Positions 1 through 5,177 of a DNA stretch of 5,177 bases are shown here, piece after piece (the first letter of the stretch is position 1; every line of letters begins with the position of its first letter). The notes beneath the pieces were generated by a model that worked only from the letters and a program-made list of their open reading frames with translations, did no database searches and was not told where the DNA came from. Source of the DNA: Desulfobacteraceae bacterium (GTDB taxonomy: Bacteria > Desulfobacterota > DSM-4660 > Desulfatiglandales > Desulfatiglandaceae). Location of the stretch: assembly GCA_030632525.1 (NCBI GenBank), contig DAOVUP010000148.1:1-5177 (forward strand). Direction: 5' to 3'. The position numbers were made by a program, and so were the translations under genes.

Positions 1-641
1 AAATCATTAATTTCTGCGCTCCCTTTGTAAATGCCATAATGGCCTTCACACAATATATCGGCATTAAGAGAGATGAGGAGATCTAAGGATCGCAAATAAT
101 CTTCCCGGTTCGAAAGAAGACTTGGGTCTAAAGGGCCATGGACATCCTGAGCAAAAAGGACCCTGAGTCCCCCTGATTCCGTCAAATATGCCAGCGAACC
201 CGGGGAATGGCCGGGAATATGAATCGCCTCCACTATCCTGTTTCCTAATAATATCTCTTCGCGTGGGAGAGCCAACCTCCGGTCAATCAATAAAGGTTCC
301 ATCTTCTCGCCATACCATTTTGAAGCAGTAACCTCATCATCCCCCTCCTCTAAATATCGGGCATCCAATTCATGGGCGATTATCTGGCACCGGGTCGCCT
401 GGCTCAGGTCCTGGGCGCCGCCGGTGTGATCGTAATGACAATGGGTAATGAGGAGGTATTCGATCTCTTGCGGATCAACCCCGCATGCCCTGATATTTTT
501 TATAACCCGGTCATGGGAACGGCCGCACCCGGAATCCACAAGGACTGCATGACCCGTGAAATTGATCAAATAGATGGCCGCATCCTCGGGTGATGTCAGA
601 CCCCCGCCACCTACCTGGTATATCTCGTCGGTGATTTTCAT
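1..641 (-). CDS. MBL-fold metallo-hydrolase, 3' end cut by window edge
   Basis: The first 213 codons of a metallo-beta-lactamase-fold hydrolase are visible; the stop lies beyond the left edge. The protein starts MKITDEIYQV. It carries the full binuclear metal site of the family: THCHYDHTGG (H67, H69, D71, H72), GHSPGS with H145, AQDVHG with D166, and EGHYGIYKG with H201. This arrangement is glyoxalase II-like and predicts a soluble cytoplasmic hydrolase binding two metal ions (Zn or Fe). The substrate cannot be read from sequence; thioesters, lactones and phosphodiesters are all possible. Since such proteins usually have 220-300 residues, little is probably missing unless a C-terminal domain follows. 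The ATG at 641 is chosen because an in-frame TAA lies two codons upstream and the MKITDEIY start matches the first beta strand of the fold. The ribosome site is weak (GAG about 9 nt upstream). It is divergent from the gene at 811. Confidence 0.93.
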   Translation of the reverse strand, partial: MKITDEIYQVGGGGLTSPEDAAIYLINFTGHAVLVDSGCGRSHDRVIKNIRACGVDPQEIEYLLITHCHYDHTGGAQDLSQATRCQIIAHELDARYLEEGDDEVTASKWYGEKMEPLLIDRRLALPREEILLGNRIVEAIHIPGHSPGSLAYLTESGGLRVLFAQDVHGPLDPSLLSNREDYLRSLDLLISLNADILCEGHYGIYKGSAEIND

Positions 642-704
642 CGCTTAGCTCAAAAAATATGCCTCGTGTTTTTAGGGCAGTTTGTTCGCGCAATGGAAAT
701 ACAC

Positions 705-734
705 TCTTGACAGCGGAGTCCTCTTTTGTCAAGA
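705..734. promoter_or_regulatory. 8-bp inverted repeat in the divergent intergenic region
   Basis: TCTTGACA (705-712) and TGTCAAGA (727-734) form a perfect 8-bp inverted repeat with a 14-bp spacer, so the half-sites are 22 bp centre to centre, about two helical turns. Each arm also reads TTGACA, the sigma-70 -35 consensus, one on each strand and pointing toward the gene it could serve. On the plus strand TTGACA is followed after 18 bp by AAGAAT (731-736), a 4/6 match to -10. The minus-strand -10 candidate is poor. Possible roles are an operator for a dimeric regulator, overlapping divergent promoters, or chance. The rest of 642-810 shows no other convincing promoter or riboswitch. Confidence 0.35.
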
Positions 735-801
735 ATATATGTAAATTATCATTGACCGGCAACCGGAATCTTCAGACCAGCAATCCCGGTGTTAATCTGA
801 T

Positions 802-807
802 AGGAGG
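802..807 (+). promoter_or_regulatory. Strong Shine-Dalgarno with two possible TTG starts
   Basis: A perfect AGGAGG stands upstream of two in-frame TTG codons. The first (811) is only 3 nt away, tighter than usual. The second (817) is 9 nt away, which is a more normal spacing. No ATG or GTG start is well placed, and an in-frame TAA at 793-795 closes the frame upstream. The actual start may therefore be 817, which would remove only two residues. Confidence 0.7.
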
Positions 808-810
808 ATC

Positions 811-2544
811 TTGTTTTTGGAAAAGCTGAGACAGGTAAGAAGTTCAGACGAAGAGGATAATATCGGGACCCAGACTTACGATGTTTCGATCTTAAAAGAC
901 CTTTACACCCTTTCAGAAACAGAGGTGATGGATAGGATCTTAGAGCACCCTGATCCTCCGGGATTGATTAAAGCACTACCCAGTGAAGATTTTTTCTGGT
1001 TGGTAAAAAGGATGGGAGAGGACTCCATGCAACTGTTGAAACTTGCCTCCCTGAGACAGTGGCAATATCTCCTGGATCTGGAACTATGGGAAAAGGATCG
1101 CCTTGATATGACGCACTCCTTCCTGTGGCTTCAAAGGTTACAAAGATCGGATCCCGAGCGTCTTGCCAAGTGGTTATTCACTGATGGCCAGACCCTGGCC
1201 TATCTTTATCTCTTCAGGAATGTGCATGTGGAATTAAGGGATGAAGATGAAGCCTGCGACCTTGAGAAAGGGTTCATTACCCTTGATGGGCTTTTCTATA
1301 TCAAGGTCCTTAAAGAAGAGCAGACAGAGACGGTGGAGGGAATTATAAGAACAATGGCCGGTGAAGATCTTCTCAAATTCCACTCCCTCCTCACGGGTCT
1401 GGCCGGTGTGCTTCCCGCAGATTTAGAGGAGGATATGTACAGGTTAAGAAACGTCCGCATAGCAGAGCATGGCTTTCTTCCTCGAGAGGAAGCCCTGATG
1501 GTTTACGCCCCCCTGGATCCAAAAGCCATAGGAAAAAAAAATTCGCCGGAGATGTTTAATCCAGTTCTTGACGAGAATTTCGTCGACCTGGCGCCTTATA
1601 CACCATTCCATTTCTCTAAAAGTCAAAATCTGTTGACAAAGAGCGCTTCAAGAATAACCGATGGTCGTCTTTTGGACAGGATACGCCTTGAATTCGCCGG
1701 GCTCTGCAATCAGATCCTTTCTGCTGATGGGCTCGTGATCGATGACATAGACGTCCTGAAAAAGACAGGTCAGAAGGCTGCAGGGTATCTTAATCTGACC
1801 CTTGAAGAGATGTGCGGCAAAGATATCGGGGCTGCAGAAGAACTCTTGAGAAATAACAGCCTAATATCTCTGTTCCGGATGGGCTTTGGTCTGGCCCAAA
1901 AACTAAAATGGGAGGCGGAACGCTGGCTAAAGAAGAGCTGGTTTGACCATAATAACATGGGTTACGGTTTTTGGGGCGATGAATGGGGGAATACGCTTGA
2001 AGGTCTTATGAAGAAGAGGCCTAAATATTATTGCGGGCCGGAAAGAGAGGGAGAGTACAGGGACTTTGAACAGGCCTCTGACCTGACAGCCGCTGGTAAA
2101 ATCCTCCATGGTCTGATTGAACTTGACAAGATGTTGGCCCAATTGACAATAACCTTCCCTCTCAATAAAAAAGAAGTTCACACCCATAATTGGACGATCC
2201 ATTCCCTTCTTTTCACTCTATGGGCCCGGCAGATGTTGGAACTGACACCCTCTTTTGAGGCTATTACCCTGAAACAGGCAAGACAGTTCTTTGATCTTCT
2301 CAGGGAAAGGGATGAAAAGCCGCCCTATCAGATGTTAGGGTTTGAAGAGATCTTTGTGAAGGATTTTATGGTCTATGCCTCCGGGTTTGTGCCCGAGGAT
2401 GGGGCGAGCCTCAAAGATATGCTGTCCTTGATCTGGCAGGAGTTCTGTAAGGAGTATGATTGGGTGGATGTTGATGCCCTGGACCCGAGATTCAGTAAAT
2501 ATATTCTAATTAGATCTACCTCAAGTTTCTCATCCCATCATTGA
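811..2544 (+). CDS. Large soluble protein of unknown function, DUF6178-like
   Basis: This 577-residue protein has no signal peptide or membrane helix, so it is probably cytoplasmic. It is rich in Leu, Glu, Asp and aromatic residues and appears mainly alpha-helical. Recognisable blocks are LPSEDFFWLVKRMG (56-69), LASLRQWQYLLDLELWEKD (78-96), a Trp/Gly-rich stretch GYGFWGDEWGN (384-394) followed by KKRPKYYCG (401-409), and ALDPRFSKYILI near the end (556-567). From memory this pattern resembles DUF6178, a family seen in Desulfobacterota; I could not check it. I see no catalytic motif and assign no function. The start is TTG at 811 or TTG at 817. The last ten residues (568-577) are Ser/His-rich and unlike the rest. 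They end at a TGA that is the first three bases of the MITE at 2542, so the native C-terminus may have been changed. It is divergent from the MBL-fold gene and convergent with the ABC operon, and probably transcribed alone. Confidence 0.85.
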   Translation: MFLEKLRQVRSSDEEDNIGTQTYDVSILKDLYTLSETEVMDRILEHPDPPGLIKALPSEDFFWLVKRMGEDSMQLLKLASLRQWQYLLDLELWEKDRLDMTHSFLWLQRLQRSDPERLAKWLFTDGQTLAYLYLFRNVHVELRDEDEACDLEKGFITLDGLFYIKVLKEEQTETVEGIIRTMAGEDLLKFHSLLTGLAGVLPADLEEDMYRLRNVRIAEHGFLPREEALMVYAPLDPKAIGKKNSPEMFNPVLDENFVDLAPYTPFHFSKSQNLLTKSASRITDGRLLDRIRLEFAGLCNQILSADGLVIDDIDVLKKTGQKAAGYLNLTLEEMCGKDIGAAEELLRNNSLISLFRMGFGLAQKLKWEAERWLKKSWFDHNNMGYGFWGDEWGNTLEGLMKKRPKYYCGPEREGEYRDFEQASDLTAAGKILHGLIELDKMLAQLTITFPLNKKEVHTHNWTIHSLLFTLWARQMLELTPSFEAITLKQARQFFDLLRERDEKPPYQMLGFEEIFVKDFMVYASGFVPEDGASLKDMLSLIWQEFCKEYDWVDVDALDPRFSKYILIRSTSSFSSHH

Positions 2545-2578
2545 TGAACTCGTAAAAAGTCAGAAAGCACCCGTTATT

Positions 2579-2604
2579 GTCATTCCCGTGAAAACGGGAA
2601 TCCA
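2579..2604 (+). repeat. MITE internal hairpin arm 1
   Basis: The stem ATTCCCGT (2582-2589) pairs perfectly with ACGGGAAT (2594-2601) over 8 bp, closing a GAAA tetraloop. The 26-nt unit, beginning GTCA and ending TCCA, recurs inverted at 2622-2647. Confidence 0.85.
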
Positions 2605-2621
2605 GAAAAATCAACTGCTCA

Positions 2622-2647
2622 TGGACTCCCGCTTTCGCGGGAGTGAC
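2622..2647 (-). repeat. MITE internal hairpin arm 2, inverted copy of arm 1
   Basis: The stem ACTCCCGC (2625-2632) pairs perfectly with GCGGGAGT (2637-2644) around TTTC; read on the minus strand the loop is GAAA, as in arm 1. Aligned in the same orientation, the two 26-nt units differ at four positions. These four form two stem pairs, each T:A in arm 1 and C:G in arm 2, so pairing is conserved. Confidence 0.85.
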
Positions 2648-2699
2648 GGCCTTGGAGACTTTTTACGAGACCATCAAAATCATGAGTAAGAAAACAACC

Positions 2700-3659
2700 T
2701 TATGTCCGGACCTCCTGCAACATAAATACCACGTATGAGATAGCAAAGCAGATAAATGTGATTGCAATAAGTGCGATAATATGCGGGAAAACAATAACTA
2801 TGCTCTGCCCTAAGGGGAGGGGATTCTGAAAACGGGCCGAAAGAAGTTCCTCCATGGGCCCCATTAGGATTAGGGAGCGGGTAGTTTTCCTCATGGGATC
2901 AATAATAGTCGCGGTGGCGTTTGAGTAAAGAATCATGGGAGAGGAAAGCGACACCATCTCTTTGATACGCTCATGTTTCAGCACGACTTCGGGCTGCACC
3001 TCATTTTTCCTGTCGATCGGGGCGACGGTGTTGGCCACTACCTCGGCCCCCAAGGATATGAAAAAGGAGAGAAAGATCCAGAGCGCCACCGAGGCTAAGG
3101 AGGATGTGGCGATGCTCTTGAACAGGATAGAGAAGAGGATGGAAAGCCCGAGCCAGAATGAGATGTAGAATATGCTGATGATGAGGAAAATAAAGAGCCG
3201 CCATATCTCTTCGATTCCTGGAACAACACCCACAAACGCCAGGCCAAAGCCTGATATGACTAAGACGATCGCAACAAGCATAACAGCAATGGTCATCACG
3301 CCTGCTAAGAATTTGCCGTTGATAACCGCATCACGATAGATAGGTTGCGATCACACCTTTATCAGAGGCCCCTGTGTCCTTTCGCGTTTTATTGCATCAA
3401 AGCCTAAAATCAGGCCGATAAGGGGGCCGAAAAATGCCACGAACTGGACCATGGAAAACATTGCTCCGGGCGTACTGAAGAGCATGAGAAAGGGAAATTT
3501 GGTGGAGGCCAATCCTTCTAAGTTATCTCTCATGTGGACTGCGGCCATGTAGCTCGTGATGAAGCTGACCATGGCTATCAGGGCAAAGAGTATCACAAAC
3601 CTGTAACTGCTTAAATGGTCCTGAAGCTCTTTTTTGAATACAGCATAAAGGCCTTGCAT
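2700..3659 (-). pseudogene. ABC-2 type permease interrupted by one in-frame TGA
   Basis: The reading frame covers 319 codons and contains a single in-frame TGA at codon 103 (3351-3353). The halves are in the same frame: codons 1-102 begin MQGLYAVFKKELQDHL; after the stop the frame continues SQPIYRDAVINGKFLAG and then the remaining 199 residues from a GTG at 3299. Six hydrophobic segments are seen: about 20-41 and 66-88 before the stop, and 121-146, 154-180, 187-210 and 286-313 after it, with a large loop at about 211-285. GFDAIKRERTQG (86-97) and the QEVR-type tail are typical of ABC-2 permeases that pair with NosF-like ATPases. The usual run at the break is 'ERT.GTL..LLSQPIYRD', so TGA most likely replaces Leu (TTA to TGA is one change). 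The frame is otherwise intact, which points to a recent mutation or a base error. The 102-residue product alone would lack four helices. It lies 1 nt after the ATPase stop and ends the operon. The transported substrate is unknown. Confidence 0.88.
3351..3353 (-). other. In-frame nonsense codon (TGA) in permease
   Basis: The TGA follows codons for PLIKV and precedes codons for SQPIYRD. Both flanks fit an uninterrupted permease, and the next in-frame GTG (3299) and ATG (3296) lie more than 50 nt downstream with only a poor ribosome site (AGCAGG). Efficient re-initiation is therefore doubtful. Confidence 0.85.
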
Positions 3660-3660
3660 A

Positions 3661-4413
3661 TCATACCTCCTGGAAGTACTTCATATAGATCTCTTCCAAG
3701 GAATATTCCCTTTCACCCACCCCGAATTTCTCCTCAGCTAAGGAGTCAATGGACCCCTCGGCTATCAGGCTGCCGTCTATCATAATCCCTACGCGGTGGG
3801 ACATCTTCTGCACCTGGTGAAGGTTATGGGAGGAGAGCAGCACCGTGATTCTTTTTTCCTTATTTAATGACTGGATCAGATTTATCAACTGGATCGCCCC
3901 TTCGGGATCAAGTCCGAGGGTAGGCTCGTCAAGGAAGAGGACTTTCGGGTCCTTGAGGAGCACCTCTGCAACGCCTAATCGTTGTTTCATCCCCCGCGAG
4001 AATGCGGCCGTTTTCTTTCCTGCCTGGTCTTTGAGCCCCACCAGATCTAATAAGTCATCAATTTTCTCTCGTGCCTCGACATTTTTAAAGCCGTTAAGAG
4101 CCGCCACATATTCAAGGCTTTGCACTGCATCCATATCTCCATAAAAACCCACATTCTCAGGGAGATACCCCACATGGCGTTTGACCTCCTTAGCCATCCT
4201 CAGGGGGTCCAGTCCACATACGGTTGCATGGCCTTTTGAGGGGCGACTCAAACCTAAGAGCATCAACAATGTTGTTGTCTTTCCAGCACCGTTCGGTCCC
4301 AAAAACCCGAAGATTTCTCCTTCTTTTACCTTGAGGTTGAGACCATTCACTGCCGTCTGGCGCCCATATCTCTTGGTGAGGTTTGTGGTCTCAATAATTA
4401 TGCCGGATCCCAT
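3661..4413 (-). CDS. ABC transporter ATP-binding protein (NosF/CcmA-like)
   Basis: This complete 250-residue ATPase belongs to an ABC-2 type transporter. It binds and hydrolyses ATP on the cytoplasmic side to drive the permease encoded next. Motifs in order are Walker A GPNGAGKTT (39-47), a Q-loop region GYLPENVGFY in which Glu86 stands where Gln is usual (common in this subfamily), a degenerate signature FSRGMKQR (138-145) in place of LSGGQ, Walker B KVLFLDEP (157-164) with catalytic Glu163, the D-loop LGLDP (166-170), and the switch His196 in SSH. The C-terminal tail is short, as in single-domain ATPases of about 240-310 residues. The ATG at 4413 lies 1 nt after the stop of the upstream NEW3 gene (TAAGATG). 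A partial Shine-Dalgarno, AGGCAGG, lies 7 nt upstream. Coupled translation with both neighbours is likely. The substrate cannot be inferred from the ATPase. Confidence 0.97.
   Translation of the reverse strand: MGSGIIIETTNLTKRYGRQTAVNGLNLKVKEGEIFGFLGPNGAGKTTTLLMLLGLSRPSKGHATVCGLDPLRMAKEVKRHVGYLPENVGFYGDMDAVQSLEYVAALNGFKNVEAREKIDDLLDLVGLKDQAGKKTAAFSRGMKQRLGVAEVLLKDPKVLFLDEPTLGLDPEGAIQLINLIQSLNKEKRITVLLSSHNLHQVQKMSHRVGIMIDGSLIAEGSIDSLAEEKFGVGEREYSLEEIYMKYFQEV
3666..3671 (-). promoter_or_regulatory. Shine-Dalgarno of the permease gene, inside the ATPase gene
   Basis: A perfect AGGAGG ends 6 nt before the permease ATG (3659) and lies in the last codons of the ATPase gene. The ATPase stop and permease start are joined as TGATATG. 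This supports 3659 as the genuine start and suggests that the permease was normally translated well. Confidence 0.85.
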
Positions 4414-4414
4414 C

Positions 4415-5177
4415 TTAACGCCTGCCTAACCGTGTGAAAAGGAATACCAATCCTGCCATCACAAAAACGATAAGACCGATCCCTATCCACCCCCATGCAG
4501 CCGAAGCAGTAACACCTACCCTCATCTCGATGGTCTTATCCGCCTTGGGGGGGGTTCCGGACTCCACACGGAGACCAACTGAATAGTCCCCCACCAACGC
4601 CTGGTCAGCCGGGGTAATGGAGACCTCAACCTGTTTCAAATCTTGAGGCGCAAGCATTTCAATGGTAGCGGGATTAAACTTCACCTTCCAGTTTTCAGGT
4701 TGAAATGAGAGGAACTTAACATCCACAAGAGGAGCGGAGCCGTTGTTCTTTACATAAAATGAAAGATTGGCCTGCTCGCCTCTTACGGCGCTTAGGGAAA
4801 GGAGCCCGTTTGCAGTGCCTGCCTCTAATTTGAATGTCCCCGTCAGAATAACGGTGAGCGCAACCTGACCCTCAGCCTTAGGTGAACTGATCTTGACCAG
4901 AATGGGATATTGACCCGGGTTTGCCCAGGGGTTAGGCTTGACTTCCACTGCCATGGTCTGACTCTGGCCCGCCTTTAATCTCAGACTGGATATAAATTTA
5001 TCCTCATAGGCCGGTTTGAAGTTGACTTCCCAGTTCTCAGGCCCTTTGACAGCCAGATTAAAGATTCCATCCTTATCTGATTTGCTTTCAACCACAAGAA
5101 ACAGCTCGTATTTGGCGTCTGTGGGGCCTGTCAATACCGGGTATGACGTAACGATGTTAACGCCTTCCGGCTTTTTC
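4415..5177 (-). CDS. Membrane-anchored NEW3-domain protein, 5' end outside window
   Basis: The C-terminal 253 residues of a longer protein are visible; the frame stays open to the right edge, so the TTG at 5134 is not the real start. Two similar beta-rich modules follow each other. Each has a 'PENW.V.F.P' motif (GPENWEVNFKP and QPENWKVKFNP) and a strand-rich pattern typical of NEW3/NPCBM-associated or COG1470-like immunoglobulin-type domains. The end carries one membrane helix (roughly visible residues 228-248, WGWIGIGLIVFVMAGLVFLF) followed by RLGRR, predicting an extracytoplasmic body with a short cytoplasmic tail. A signal peptide would be expected in the missing part. The gene is the first visible member of the operon and stops 1 nt before the ATPase start. 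In this position such proteins are probably accessory parts of the ABC system, perhaps binding carbohydrate or envelope material, but that role is inference. Confidence 0.88.
   Translation of the reverse strand, partial: KKPEGVNIVTSYPVLTGPTDAKYELFLVVESKSDKDGIFNLAVKGPENWEVNFKPAYEDKFISSLRLKAGQSQTMAVEVKPNPWANPGQYPILVKISSPKAEGQVALTVILTGTFKLEAGTANGLLSLSAVRGEQANLSFYVKNNGSAPLVDVKFLSFQPENWKVKFNPATIEMLAPQDLKQVEVSITPADQALVGDYSVGLRVESGTPPKADKTIEMRVGVTASAAWGWIGIGLIVFVMAGLVFLFTRLGRR

Larger units (their letters stand above)
2542..2676. mobile_element. MITE-like palindromic element, 135 bp
   Basis: The ends are 20-bp terminal inverted repeats: TGATGAACTCGTAAAAAGTC (2542-2561) and its inverse at 2657-2676, matching at 18 of 20 positions; flanking bases T2541 and A2677 add one more pair. 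Inside are two hairpins in inverted orientation (2582-2601 and 2625-2644). No transposase is encoded, so the element would be non-autonomous and moved in trans. It fills most of the gap between two convergent genes, where its hairpins could also limit read-through in both directions, although neither is directly followed by a T-run. ATCAT occurs on both sides (2537-2541 and 2679-2683) but does not abut the right end exactly, so a target duplication is uncertain. The length is a multiple of three and one plus-strand frame is open throughout. An alternative reading is a REP/BIME-type repeat. Confidence 0.8.

Noticed and set aside
372..762. Small ORFs at 372-593 (+) and 511-762 (-)
   Set aside because: They overlap the MBL-fold gene in other frames. 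The minus-strand frame ending outside the window carries the complete HxHxDH metal site and explains this region.
1444..2202. Minus-strand ORFs inside the 577-residue gene
   Set aside because: They have no recognisable domains or ribosome sites and lie wholly within a well-supported long gene.
2625..2665. Classical Rho-independent terminator
   Set aside because: The GC-rich hairpin is followed by a T-run only about a dozen bases later, within the terminal repeat, so it does not fit the usual layout.
2537..2683. ATCAT as a target-site duplication of the MITE
   Set aside because: The right copy is separated from the terminal repeat by two extra bases, and a 5-bp AT-rich match can occur by chance.
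3351..3353. Selenocysteine recoding of the permease TGA
   Set aside because: The position calls for a hydrophobic residue, not a redox-active Cys/Sec. The downstream sequence shows only weak 4-bp pairings (CGCA/TGCG, AACC/GGTT) and no convincing SECIS. TGA is a normal stop elsewhere in the window.
2935..4429. Plus-strand and other-frame ORFs over the ABC operon
   Set aside because: They are antisense shadows of the permease and ATPase, with low-complexity translations and no motifs.
5132..5134. TTG as the start of the NEW3 protein
   Set aside because: The frame remains open upstream to the edge and reads PEGVNIVTSYPV, consistent with the start of a beta-sandwich module, so the true start is outside the window.

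Overview
The window looks like chromosomal DNA from a bacterium of moderate GC, most likely Desulfobacterota (the old Deltaproteobacteria) or a related lineage. Two things suggest this: the 577-residue protein resembles a family I associate with that group, and a short palindromic element (inverted 'CTCGTAAAAAGTC' ends flanking 'ATTCCCG..GAAA..CGGGAAT' hairpins) is of a type common there. Both are judgements from memory, not searches.

Left part (1-810): a metallo-beta-lactamase-fold hydrolase gene on the minus strand, cut by the left edge. It has every metal-ligand motif and starts at 641. It is absent from simple start-to-stop ORF lists because its stop lies outside the window. A 169-bp intergenic region containing an 8-bp inverted repeat (705-734) separates it from a divergent plus-strand gene. 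That gene (811-2544) encodes a large soluble protein of unknown function, tentatively DUF6178-like, that starts with TTG behind a perfect AGGAGG.

Middle (2542-2676): a 135-bp MITE-like element lies between two converging genes. It has 20-bp terminal inverted repeats and two internal hairpins that are inverted copies of each other. All differences between the hairpins are compensatory. The element supplies the stop codon of the 577-residue gene.

Right part (2700-5177, minus strand): a tight three-gene operon, transcribed right to left. First comes a membrane-anchored protein with two NEW3-like domains (5' end outside the window). Next, 1 nt later, is an ABC ATPase. Then, again 1 nt later, comes a six-helix ABC-2 type permease. 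Together they look like an export-type or membrane-remodelling ABC system with an extracytoplasmic accessory protein; the substrate is unknown. The permease reading frame is interrupted by one in-frame TGA at 3351-3353, where the surrounding family-like sequence predicts leucine. The gene is therefore a very recent pseudogene, a split gene, or carries a sequencing error.

I found no RNA genes, CRISPR array, integrase/transposase gene or attachment site. No clearly new defence or biosynthetic system is visible. The points most worth following are the single-codon interruption of the permease, the covarying hairpins of the MITE, and the effect of the MITE on the C-terminus of the unknown-function protein.
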